Below are positions 1-7,000 of a stretch of 34,034 bases of DNA, one piece after another; within the stretch, counting starts at the first letter, position 1; each line of letters begins with the position of its first letter. Source of the stretch: Sulfurimonas sp. GTDB taxonomy: Bacteria > Campylobacterota > Campylobacteria > Campylobacterales > Sulfurimonadaceae. Where the stretch lies: contig NZ_JABIOQ010000066.1 in NCBI RefSeq assembly GCF_018698455.1, positions 1-34,034 on the forward strand. The letters are read 5' to 3'. Under the pieces are notes generated by a model, which worked only from the letters and a program-made list of their open reading frames with translations, was not told where the DNA came from and ran no database searches. The translations under genes were made by a program, and so were the position numbers.

Positions 1-551
1 ACATTTTTCCTCACAATGAAGATAGCAAGGATAAAGCCGAGCTTACTGATGAAGAAGTGTTAGTACAAGAGAAAGAGAATATTAAAGATGCGGTTGTTAC
101 GGATTTTGTATTGTCTATTGAAATTGTATTGATTGCCTTGAGTACTGTCATGGATAAAAGTTTAACTGAGCAGATCATCATCACATCTCTTGTTGCGTTT
201 GCAGCAACTGTTGGGGTATATGGAATTGTTGCTCTTATAGTGAGACTAGATGACCTCGGTGTTTGGTTTGTAAAGAGAGGACAAAAAGAAGTTGGAGTTT
301 TCCTTGTTAAGATGATGAGTGTAATTATTGTAGCACTTGGATATATTGGAACTACAGCGATGCTTTTAGTTGCCGGAGGAATTTTTACTCATAATATTCA
401 TCTATTACACAGCTTCTTTGAAAGCAACCTTACCTTTTCTGGAATAGCTTTTCTGATAACTATTGCATCTGAAATTGGTGTGAGTTTAATAGTTGGACTT
501 ATTGCATTCATGCTGTTTAGAGTCTTTAAGACTATAAGCAAGAAGAATTAG
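1..551 (+). CDS. DUF808 (YedI-like) inner-membrane protein, C-terminal part
   Basis: The frame is open from base 3 to the TAG at 549-551, so only the C-terminal ~183 residues are in the window and the true start lies upstream. The visible protein has a charged stretch, then the segment DFVLSIEIVLIALSTV, and several long hydrophobic helices (VGVYGIVALIVRLDDLG; VKMMSVIIVALGYIG; FLITIASEIGVSLIVGLIAF). These match the C-terminal half of the DUF808/YedI family, polytopic inner-membrane proteins of unknown function. The GTG at 57 is an internal valine codon, not a likely start, because the family signature already runs through it. About 400 bases without a gene follow. The family call is fairly sure. 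Nothing in the sequence gives a function. Confidence 0.75.
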   Translation, partial: IFPHNEDSKDKAELTDEEVLVQEKENIKDAVVTDFVLSIEIVLIALSTVMDKSLTEQIIITSLVAFAATVGVYGIVALIVRLDDLGVWFVKRGQKEVGVFLVKMMSVIIVALGYIGTTAMLLVAGGIFTHNIHLLHSFFESNLTFSGIAFLITIASEIGVSLIVGLIAFMLFRVFKTISKKN

Positions 552-608
552 AAATGGAAATAAATAGTGTGCTGGAATGTAATATATCAGTATATAACAC
601 ATTTTAAA

Positions 609-787
609 GTTCCAAAACCTACAGAGACTGTGAAAGAACTCAAAAAAACCTGTAATTTATATTTCAAAGCGTGATTTTTATGTCAAATATGCTCAAAATC
701 ATGCATTTTTCAAGTAAAGTAAGACTAAAATCAAGTTCTAATTGAGAATGTAGTAAGTTGTTTCACAGTCTCTCTTATATTTGGAAC
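609..787. repeat. MITE-like element with 32-bp imperfect terminal inverted repeats
   Basis: Bases 609-640 and 756-787 are inverted copies that match at 26 of 32 positions. Each begins with GTTCCAAA, has a divergent 6-base stretch (one match), then AGAGACTGTGAAA, then one mismatch and AACT. The ~115-bp interior has no ORF. Ends like these on a short non-coding body fit a miniature inverted-repeat transposable element or the remnant of an insertion sequence. I could not find a clear target-site duplication, so a long transcribed hairpin or a recombination site remains possible. Confidence 0.5.
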
Positions 788-897
788 AACTTTTTAGCAA
801 CGGGAGGATTGTTCAAAATAGAGTTGAATTGTGGAACACACATCAAGCCTACAGGTTACTATTTAATATAATTTCAAATTGTGCTTAGAGTTTTGTC

Positions 898-927
898 TTG
901 CTAACACCAAACTATTTTAGCTATAAT
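898..927 (+). promoter_or_regulatory. Probable sigma70 promoter of the toxin-antitoxin pair
   Basis: TTGCTA (898-903), an 18-bp spacer and a perfect TATAAT (922-927) lie upstream of the antitoxin start. An AAGGAA ribosome binding site at 943-948 is 5 bases before the ATG at 954. This is motif reading only. TA operators usually sit here, but I see no clear palindrome. Confidence 0.5.
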
Positions 928-953
928 CTAGATAATTAATACAAGGAACTGAT

Positions 954-1154
954 ATGACTATGCCAGTAAATTTACATCCTCAATATATTACAGATGATAA
1001 TGGTGATAAGGTCTCCGTAGTTATAGGTATGCAAGAATTTGAAAGTATGTTAGAAGACATAGAAGATTTAACTGCTATCGCAGATAGAAAAGACGAAGAT
1101 ACAACTTCACATAGTGACTTCTTAAAAGAACTAAGAGCTGATGGCACTTTATAG
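954..1154 (+). CDS. RelB/Phd-type antitoxin of a type II toxin-antitoxin pair
   Basis: This is a 66-residue acidic protein with the pattern PQYITDDNGDKVSVVI followed by EFESMLEDIEDLTAIADRK, which is typical of short RelB/Phd-YefM antitoxins. The N-terminal half would form the DNA-binding, autorepressing dimer. The C-terminal acidic tail (residues ~48-66) would wrap the toxin. The gene overlaps the downstream RelE-like toxin by 14 bases, the usual translationally coupled layout. The start at 954 is backed by AAGGAA at 943-948; a second in-frame ATG at 960 is possible. The exact antitoxin subfamily is uncertain, but the pairing is clear. Confidence 0.8.
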   Translation: MTMPVNLHPQYITDDNGDKVSVVIGMQEFESMLEDIEDLTAIADRKDEDTTSHSDFLKELRADGTL

Positions 1155-1407
1155 TATTGAATGGAAAACATCAGCTAAAAAAGAACTTCGTAAAATTGAT
1201 AAGAAACAGATTCCAAAAATAATTGAAGCGGTAGAAAATCTAGCTTCAAATCCACATCCTTCAAGCCATAAAAAATTATTAGGTACTGAGCATAACTTTA
1301 GAATTAGAGTTGGTAACTATAGGGTTGTATATTTTATAGAAGATGATAAACTATTGATTGAAATAATCAGAGTACGACACCGTAAAGATGCTTATTCAAC
1401 AACTTAG
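1141..1407 (+). CDS. RelE/ParE-superfamily toxin
   Basis: This is an 88-residue basic protein with the RelE-fold layout: YSIEWKTSAKKELRKIDK at the N terminus, a helical IPKIIEAVENLASNPHP segment, the core RIRVGNYRVVYFI (residues ~55-67) and the C-terminal IIRVRHRKDAY. The R..GNYR..Y and RVRHRKDAY motifs are characteristic of RelE-type mRNA interferases that cut mRNA on the ribosome. The conserved Arg, His and Tyr near the end are where RelE-family catalytic residues sit. ParE-type gyrase poisons share the fold and cannot be excluded. The ATG lies inside the antitoxin gene (14-base overlap), so the two are translated together. Confidence 0.85.
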   Translation: MALYSIEWKTSAKKELRKIDKKQIPKIIEAVENLASNPHPSSHKKLLGTEHNFRIRVGNYRVVYFIEDDKLLIEIIRVRHRKDAYSTT

Positions 1408-1549
1408 CTATAGATAGTCACAGAAAAGCTTTCATTTGTTACATGTGAAATACTGTTCTCAGTAGTCTTTAAAATCAGGGAAAATCTCCAAAACCTACAG
1501 GTTTAGTAACTGTTTATTTATAGGGAACATTCCAGTTCCAACCAAGTAC
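1408..1549. other. Short non-coding gap between convergent genes
   Basis: The gap lies between the toxin and the convergent four-gene operon. It holds a copy of a 14-mer (1487-1500) identical to 611-624 and a short inverted repeat GGAAC/GTTCC (1524-1528 and 1535-1539). No convincing terminator was seen. Confidence 0.4.
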
Positions 1550-2242
1550 CTATATAGAAAATTTAAAATTATCATTATCAAAACCATAGTTCTGTTTATA
1601 GTCATCAAACTTATAGTTATCTAACTCAATTCGTCCGTGTTCTTCATCCAAAAAGTGTTTTGGTTCTGACATCCAATAGTCATTAATATAATCTTCATCT
1701 ATATAACTATAAGTACATGTTTCGTCACCTACATCAAATGAAATAGATGATAAAAACACTTCATATTTACTTGGAAATAGTTCTATCACATACTCATTAA
1801 GGTGGATACTTTCAATTAAAGCTATAAACATATCACTCTTAAATTTCATAGAAGTAATATTTCGCCCTTTTGTTGGAAAGACACCATTGTGAAAAGTAAA
1901 AGTTTTTATTTCTTTCTCATATGTTGGAGCAATAATGAGATTATCTTTACGGAGTAAAAAAGTCAATCTAAATGCACTTACATGCTCTTGTAAATAATCT
2001 TTTTTCAATACTGCATCGAGTAGTTTACTCATGGACAAAACTAAGTCCATTGGCTTTATATTTTTTGAGCTCTCTTTATTACAATAATCTATCATCTCTA
2101 CAGATAACTTTAATATAGATGCATTCTTTTCATTTACAAGCACTTGAAGTTCTTGAAGTTTTTGATCTATTTCACTTGAGTTCCATTCACTACTAGCAGA
2201 ATCGAAATACTTCCTCATAGAACATGGGTTATCACTTAACAT
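1550..2242 (-). CDS. Hypothetical protein, last gene of the UDG-fold operon
   Basis: This is a 230-residue soluble, acidic protein with no family that I recognise. It has no signal peptide and no membrane segment. Residues ~24-75 look helical (EIDQKLQELQVLVNEKNASI). The middle is beta-rich (RLTFLLRKDNLIIAP; IKTFTFHNGVF). The C-terminal ~60 residues are rich in Asp, Glu, Tyr and Phe. It overlaps the upstream UDG-fold gene by 11 bases, so it is almost certainly co-translated with it. In a four-gene operon beside a toxin-antitoxin pair it may be an accessory or immunity-like partner, but that is inference from position only. Confidence 0.6.
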   Translation of the reverse strand: MLSDNPCSMRKYFDSASSEWNSSEIDQKLQELQVLVNEKNASILKLSVEMIDYCNKESSKNIKPMDLVLSMSKLLDAVLKKDYLQEHVSAFRLTFLLRKDNLIIAPTYEKEIKTFTFHNGVFPTKGRNITSMKFKSDMFIALIESIHLNEYVIELFPSKYEVFLSSISFDVGDETCTYSYIDEDYINDYWMSEPKHFLDEEHGRIELDNYKFDDYKQNYGFDNDNFKFSI

Positions 2243-2900
2243 ATTTTTTCACCTTTGACCAATCTTCTTTTTGTAACCTCAAGCTTCTATTGCGTAAACC
2301 TAAACCACCACAATGGAACATAGGAAATAGTAATTTTCCATCATTGAGTTTAACAGGTTCTTGACCGACAAGTTCTTTCAATGACATACTTTTTTTTAAG
2401 TCATAAACTTCTGCCACAGCTTTATATGGATTTGTTCCAAGTGTTATTATAATATTTGGCTGAAGTATAGTAATTAATTGTGCTAAAAATTCATTTACAC
2501 CTTCATTAACCCATTTAGCATTTACAGATGAAGACATACCACCATCTTTCATTCCCAAGATAGCATTAGTAAAAAAGAGTTTTGTATTTAGATTTGGATT
2601 GTTAGGAAGTCCTATATCTATATCCAGCATACTAAAAAGTTCAACTAAATTTTTTGATGTGGGATTAGAATCAGTGTCATATCCTTTATTATTTAGATAA
2701 TAGTTTTCATCACCCCAGTCTTGCCCAACTACTAAGATTTTAGCTTCTAAATCACCATGCCAAGCTGACCAAGGTCCAAGATGGTTTGCAGAGTCATATT
2801 TGCCATTTTCAATCTTACTAGGATTAACTAGTCCATCACAAAATGTAAATTCTTTTCTTTTAGAAACTAGTTTATCATATTGTGATTGTTTTGATGACAT
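2232..2900 (-). CDS. Uracil-DNA glycosylase superfamily protein
   Basis: This is a 222-residue protein with the UDG-superfamily motif order. ILVVGQDWGDE (residues 55-65) sits where the active-site G-Q/E-x-P/W-G loop lies. FFTNAILGMK (109-118) corresponds to the Y-x-T-N motif of family 4/5 enzymes. PNIIITLGTNPYKAV (148-162) matches the conserved LG strand, and LFPMFHCGG (191-199) stands where the HPS motif is usually found, keeping His196. Enzymes of this fold remove uracil or other damaged bases from DNA. The altered HCGG loop suggests a divergent specificity or a nucleic-acid-sensing role. The start follows the small upstream gene by 8 bases and overlaps the next gene by 11, so it belongs to a compact operon. 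Superfamily is fairly sure; substrate is unknown. Confidence 0.75.
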   Translation of the reverse strand: MSSKQSQYDKLVSKRKEFTFCDGLVNPSKIENGKYDSANHLGPWSAWHGDLEAKILVVGQDWGDENYYLNNKGYDTDSNPTSKNLVELFSMLDIDIGLPNNPNLNTKLFFTNAILGMKDGGMSSSVNAKWVNEGVNEFLAQLITILQPNIIITLGTNPYKAVAEVYDLKKSMSLKELVGQEPVKLNDGKLLFPMFHCGGLGLRNRSLRLQKEDWSKVKKYVK

Positions 2901-2908
2901 CAGATTAC

Positions 2909-3217
2909 TCAGGCTTTGTTCTCAAGCATTTGCAAATAGTGTTTTGCTTTACTTGAAAGAGAGTCATATAGACCAGAATCATTAGAGCCAACTTCAGTCA
3001 AAGCAACTAAAAACTCATCTTGTAGATAGTTTTTTATTGCATCTTTGTGAATAAAAAAATCTTCTAATGCCCAAGCTAAATTTCTATTTTTGTAAAGTTT
3101 TATCTTTTCAAAGGCATTGACACAAACCTGCATATCAGAAGCATATAGTCTTGCTGTATCTTCTTTTACTTTACCTGTTAAATATTCTTTAAACTCATTT
3201 TTATTAAAGCTATCCAT
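2909..3217 (-). CDS. Small paralogue of the N-terminal domain of the upstream helical-repeat protein
   Basis: This 102-residue protein consists of one domain that is about 58% identical (59 of 102 by eye) to residues 1-102 of the protein encoded at 3239-4621. The shared features are FNK-EF--YL--KV, T-A--YASDM-VCVNAFE, NYL-DEFL-AL and GLY-SL-SK-KHYL. The pattern of short helices with T-A-x-x-Y-x-S-D loosely recalls SAM-like core-binding domains of phage integrases, which bind DNA, but that is an analogy. The ribosome binding site AAAGGAAAAT is also nearly identical to that of the larger paralogue, pointing to a tandem duplication. A standalone copy could compete with or multimerise with the larger protein. 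Confidence 0.65.
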   Translation of the reverse strand: MDSFNKNEFKEYLTGKVKEDTARLYASDMQVCVNAFEKIKLYKNRNLAWALEDFFIHKDAIKNYLQDEFLVALTEVGSNDSGLYDSLSSKAKHYLQMLENKA

Positions 3218-3238
3218 AATTTTCCTTTTTATCCATTA

Positions 3239-4621
3239 TTAAATTATTTCTGTACCTAAATGAAATGGCCAATAACCTGAGTTTTCTACTGGCTCTATTG
3301 CATTTTGGATCATATCTATATCTCCTTCTTTTATGTAGAACATGCAAAGCTCAAAACCTTTTTCATCATCTTCACATTCTTCTTCCATATTAGAAGCAGC
3401 ACCTTCTTTTAAATACCAAATATCATCTGTATCGTCTTCGTTAAGTTCACTAGCATGTATTACATATTCATATATATTTTCTGCTAATGTATCTAATACA
3501 CTTGTATCTTCCTCTTCTGTGCTAATACTTTCTTCTAATATATCTCCAGCAGCATTAACAACAACGGTCCACTCACTAGAGTCAACCCCTTTCCATACTT
3601 GACCTGATACAACATCAGTTTTAAAGAACCATCCTCCTTCGGTAAATGGTTGCCCTAGTACATACATATAATGAAAAAGGTTATCACCACTGCTTATTGA
3701 CTTAGCACTTATAGCTAATTGTAAGAACTCTTCATCTTCTTCAGAACACTCACCATTTGCTCGGATAAATATTGTATTTAATGGAGCTATCTCTTTGATT
3801 TCTTCTGCCCACTTAGAATCTCCTAAATACTCTTCGACTAACATAGCAATATTTTGGTATTCCAATGGATCATTTGCAGTATCCACTGCTTTTTGGTAAA
3901 GTTCTCTTGCTTTGCTTTCTTCTTCTGCCGCATAATCGTTAGCAAAACCAGCAAAATCCATATAGTCTTCTGCATTATCTAATGCAACTTTCAAAAGTTT
4001 ATTTCCCCAATCTTCGTTATTAAAACCATCAGGATCTTTTATACATTTTGCAAGTTTTTTTAAATCGCTAGAATCTTCCGCTTTCTCAACTGCTATTTCA
4101 TACAATGACTTTGCAAGTTTTAAATTTTTATTAAAATCTTCTGTACATAATTTTTCAGCCCAGTAGTCATGATAGCCATCATCTTCTAAATCAGTAATCA
4201 TTTCTTCAAGATCTTCATGACCTGCATATACACTTTTCAATTCATTAATTATGTCTGCAATAGGCATTAATGTTTGTAAAGCACCTGCATTTATCTTTTG
4301 CTTCTCTTCAATTCCTGCATTACTAGCAAGCATTTTCAAATAATGTTTAGATTTACTAGGTAGTGAACCATATAACCCAGTATCCGATGATCCAACCTTA
4401 ACAAGTGCATCTAAAAACTCATCATATAGATAATTCCTATTTATTTTTTTATTCTCTAAAAAATCTTCAAGTATTTTTGTAAGTTCTTTTCCTTTATACA
4501 CATCCATCTCTTCAAATGCATTTACACATACCAGCATATCAGATGCATATGTTTTTGCTGTAGCCGATGCCACCTTTGTTTCAAGATAATCCCTAAACTC
4601 ATCTTTGTTGAAATCACTCAT
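3239..4621 (-). CDS. Acidic helical-repeat protein with duplicated N-terminal domain
   Basis: This is a 460-residue, very acidic, soluble protein and the first gene of the four-gene operon. Residues 1-103 form the domain shared with the next gene. Residues ~115-285 contain degenerate ~35-residue helical repeats with the pattern W-x-x-K-L-x-x-x-A-x-x-x-A-E-D and LA--I-D (for example DWGNKLLKVALDNAEDY and KARELYQKAVDTANDP), like Sel1/TPR-type alpha-solenoids. Residues ~290-460 form a mixed region with SEEDEEFLQLAISAKSI and WFFKTDVVSGQVWKG; I do not recognise it. No enzyme motif, signal peptide or membrane helix is visible. The start is supported by AAAGGA 5 bases upstream. A scaffold or sensor role next to the UDG-fold protein is an inference. 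Confidence 0.65.
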   Translation of the reverse strand: MSDFNKDEFRDYLETKVASATAKTYASDMLVCVNAFEEMDVYKGKELTKILEDFLENKKINRNYLYDEFLDALVKVGSSDTGLYGSLPSKSKHYLKMLASNAGIEEKQKINAGALQTLMPIADIINELKSVYAGHEDLEEMITDLEDDGYHDYWAEKLCTEDFNKNLKLAKSLYEIAVEKAEDSSDLKKLAKCIKDPDGFNNEDWGNKLLKVALDNAEDYMDFAGFANDYAAEEESKARELYQKAVDTANDPLEYQNIAMLVEEYLGDSKWAEEIKEIAPLNTIFIRANGECSEEDEEFLQLAISAKSISSGDNLFHYMYVLGQPFTEGGWFFKTDVVSGQVWKGVDSSEWTVVVNAAGDILEESISTEEEDTSVLDTLAENIYEYVIHASELNEDDTDDIWYLKEGAASNMEEECEDDEKGFELCMFYIKEGDIDMIQNAIEPVENSGYWPFHLGTEII

Positions 4622-4643
4622 TATTTTCCTTTTATTCGCATAT

Positions 4644-4692
4644 AAGAAGTTTATTGTGTATATCGGACATCTTTATGTCTGGAAAACTTCTT
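4644..4692. repeat. Nested inverted repeat upstream of the four-gene operon
   Basis: AAGAAGTTT (4644-4652) and AAACTTCTT (4684-4692) are perfect inverted copies. Between them GGACAT and ATGTCT form an inner stem around CTTT. The structure begins 22 bases upstream of the ATG of the first operon gene, so it lies in its promoter or leader. It could be an operator or a leader hairpin. Confidence 0.45.
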
Positions 4693-4863
4693 GCTAGCTG
4701 TTATTTTAAATTTATTTATACTAGTGTTTTGTTAATCTGTCTTTAAAATAATTAATTCATACCCTGGAGATATTAGCTACAACCAAACTTTACTTATCTG
4801 TAATATAGTTCAGTAATTGGAATGTCACCAATAAACTAGACAGTGATACATTCAACAATCTCT

Positions 4864-4925
4864 TACTTTTGGAACACGAAGCACTCATATTAGTTTCCCG
4901 TGCTCCACAAAGTGTTCAAAAAGTA
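4864..4925. repeat. 14-bp inverted repeat with inner stem
   Basis: TACTTTTGGAACAC (4864-4877) pairs with GTGTTCAAAAAGTA (4912-4925) at 13 of 14 positions. An inner AGCAC/GTGCT pair supports a two-part stem. No ORF overlaps it. It could be a terminator-like or recombination structure; its role is unknown. Confidence 0.4.
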
Positions 4926-5072
4926 AAAACTACAAAGTTCCATAAACCTTAAGGGATTATTGAACAAAAGAAGTGAGCTTTTTACTTACATTTTCAACAC
5001 TTTCTTCACAAAACATCATAGTCTTCATCATGCCAGGGGGAGATATAGTTTTTCATTTTACCCCTTTAAGTG

Positions 5073-5078
5073 TATAAT
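5073..5078 (+). promoter_or_regulatory. Probable -10 box of the ABC-F operon
   Basis: A perfect TATAAT lies 32 bases upstream of the ABC-F start, with a weak TTTTCA near 5050 as a possible -35. The coding start at 5111 follows an AAAAGAG Shine-Dalgarno-like stretch. Confidence 0.4.
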
Positions 5079-5110
5079 ACAACGAAAAGATAAATAATTA
5101 AAAGAGTCAT

Positions 5111-6985
5111 ATGATACAACTTCAAAACATTACAAAAAACTTTGCTTCACAAGAATTATTTCTTAACTTAAACCTTAAGTTAAACTCTGGAAACCGTACA
5201 GGCTTAGTTGGGAGAAACGGGAGTGGAAAGTCTACTCTTTTTAAGATGATTTTAGGAGAAGAAACTCCTGATAGTGGAGACATTATCATCCCTAAAAACT
5301 ACAAGATAGGAACGCTTAAACAGCATCTTGTATTTACTGAGAAGACTCTAAGAGAAGAGGCTGCATTAGCACTAGAAGATGAGATGCAGTATGATGTGTA
5401 TAGAGTTGAGAAGATTCTCTTTGGACTTGGGTTTACACAGGATGACTTAGAAAAAGATCCACTCTCATTCTCCGGTGGATTTCAGATACGTATAAATCTT
5501 GCCAAGTTACTTGTGACTGAGCCAAACCTACTTTTACTTGATGAGCCTACCAATTACCTTGACATAGTTTCCTTGCGTTGGTTAAAGACATTTTTACGAG
5601 CCTTTGATGGTGAACTTATTCTTATAACACACAACCGTGACTTTATGGATAGTGTTTGTACTCATACTATGGGACTTGTACGAAAAGACATTGAGATTAT
5701 TCAAGGAAATACTCATAAGTTTTATGAACAGTTAGCGTCAAACGATGAACTTTACTCAAAACAAAAAGTTGCACAAGATAAAAAAGTTAAAGAGTTAGAA
5801 GAGTTTATAGCAAGAAACAAGGCTCGTGCTTCAACAGCAGCATTAGCACAGTCTAAAGTGAAACAGTTAGAGAAGATGGACCTCATGAATGACCTTGCGT
5901 TTGATAATACTCTCGCATTTGACTTTAACTTTAAAGAGACACCAGCTAAAGTAATGCTAGAGGTTGAAAATCTAAGCTTTGGCTATAGCCCTGATAATAT
6001 TTTGTTTAAAGATATAAACTTTGACATTAAACGCGGTGAGTGCATAGGCATCATCGGAAAAAATGGAAAAGGAAAATCAACCCTTTTAAATACAATAGCT
6101 GGAGAATTAAAAGCACTTTGTGGAACAACTCACTCTCACCCCTCTGTAGAGTTTGCCCACTTTGGACAAACAAACATAGCAAGACTCCATGAAAAAGCAA
6201 CGGTATCAGATGAAATTCATTCGGCAAACACAAAACTTAGTACACAAGTCATTCGAAGTATTTGTGGGGCGATGATGTTTAGTGGAGATAGTGCTGATAA
6301 AAAAGTCTCTCTTCTTTCAGGGGGAGAAAAATCTCGTGTTATGCTTGGACAGATTTTAGCTCGTCAAGTAAATCTCCTTTTTCTAGATGAGCCAACAAAT
6401 CACCTTGATATGGAAAGTATAGAAGCACTTACCGAAGCTATCATTAACTTTGAGGGTGCTGTGATGATTGTTACTCACTCCGAAGAGATGCTTCGTCGCG
6501 TTTGTGACAGACTCATCATTTTTTCAAAAGAGGGTGCTCAGCTCTTTGATGGTGGCTATGATGACTTTTTGACTAAGATAGGATGGGAAGATCAAGGTGA
6601 ATCTGGCAAAGCCAGAGAGAGGGACCACCTGGGTGGTGAAGCACAAGAGAGCGAGATAAAGTCAGCTCCAAAGTCTAACAACAAAGAGAATAAAAAACTT
6701 AAAGCTGAACTGGTACGTGAAAGAAATAAGGTTGCTTCACCTTTAAAGAAAAAAGTAGAGAAACTTGAAGAGAAGATAATGAACTTAGAAGATGGTTTAT
6801 CTGGACATCATCAAGAACTTATAGAAGTTTCAAACTCTGGAGATAGTGCAAGGTTAATGGAACTCTCTAAACTAGTCTCGTCAGAAGAGTCCGAGGTTGA
6901 AGAGTTGTTTGAAGAACTAGAAGTTGTCCAAACAGAGCTCGATGAGATACTTGATGAGTATGAAGAGAAGATGCTAGAGCTGTAA
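5111..6985 (+). CDS. ABC-F family ATPase (Uup/YheS-like)
   Basis: This 624-residue protein has two ABC domains and no membrane segment. Domain 1 has Walker A GRNGSGKS (34-41), signature FSGGFQIRINLAK and Walker B LLLLDEPTNYLD. Domain 2 has Walker A GKNGKGKS (~315), signature LSGGEKSRVMLGQ and LLFLDEPTNHLD. The linker between them has the charged helical arm typical of ABC-F. The C terminus (~550-624) is a Glu/Lys-rich coiled coil like that of Uup, used for nucleic-acid or ribosome contact. ABC-F proteins act on translating ribosomes in the cytoplasm. A short stretch near residues 498-520 (SGKARERDHLGG) is encoded by unusually palindromic, GC-richer DNA and looks inserted. Sirtuin and HAD genes follow closely. 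Confidence 0.9.
   Translation: MIQLQNITKNFASQELFLNLNLKLNSGNRTGLVGRNGSGKSTLFKMILGEETPDSGDIIIPKNYKIGTLKQHLVFTEKTLREEAALALEDEMQYDVYRVEKILFGLGFTQDDLEKDPLSFSGGFQIRINLAKLLVTEPNLLLLDEPTNYLDIVSLRWLKTFLRAFDGELILITHNRDFMDSVCTHTMGLVRKDIEIIQGNTHKFYEQLASNDELYSKQKVAQDKKVKELEEFIARNKARASTAALAQSKVKQLEKMDLMNDLAFDNTLAFDFNFKETPAKVMLEVENLSFGYSPDNILFKDINFDIKRGECIGIIGKNGKGKSTLLNTIAGELKALCGTTHSHPSVEFAHFGQTNIARLHEKATVSDEIHSANTKLSTQVIRSICGAMMFSGDSADKKVSLLSGGEKSRVMLGQILARQVNLLFLDEPTNHLDMESIEALTEAIINFEGAVMIVTHSEEMLRRVCDRLIIFSKEGAQLFDGGYDDFLTKIGWEDQGESGKARERDHLGGEAQESEIKSAPKSNNKENKKLKAELVRERNKVASPLKKKVEKLEEKIMNLEDGLSGHHQELIEVSNSGDSARLMELSKLVSSEESEVEELFEELEVVQTELDEILDEYEEKMLEL
6603..6637 (+). repeat. Two small palindromes inside the ABC-F gene
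   Basis: CTGGCAAAGCCAG (6603-6615) and ACCACCTGGGTGGT (6624-6637) lie in tandem inside an otherwise AT-rich gene. They encode a charged linker between the second ATPase domain and the C-terminal coiled coil. The frame is kept. The local base composition differs from the rest of the gene. Confidence 0.5.
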
Positions 6986-7000
6986 CTAAAGGAGTCTATT

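Larger units (their letters stand above)
552..953. other. 402-bp non-coding gap with inverted-repeat element
   Basis: No plausible gene is seen on either strand. The gap contains a 179-bp inverted-repeat element (609-787), a copy of a repeated 10-mer (848-857) and, at its right edge, the probable promoter of the toxin-antitoxin pair. No tRNA-like or CRISPR-like structure was seen. Confidence 0.6.
4622..5110. other. 489-bp divergent intergenic region with two hairpin structures
   Basis: The gap lies between the divergent operons starting at 4621 (minus) and 5111 (plus). No ORF was found. It holds an inverted repeat just upstream of the minus operon (4644-4692), a second one at 4864-4925 and the ABC-F promoter near 5073. 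Confidence 0.55.

Noticed and set aside
1524-1539. Terminator between the toxin and the convergent operon
   Set aside because: The GGAAC/GTTCC stem has only five pairs and neither side has a T-run.
552-1549. Integron cassette array around the TA genes
   Set aside because: TA genes and inverted repeats suggested attC sites, but I found no RYYYAAC/GTTRRRY pairs at the right places and no integrase.
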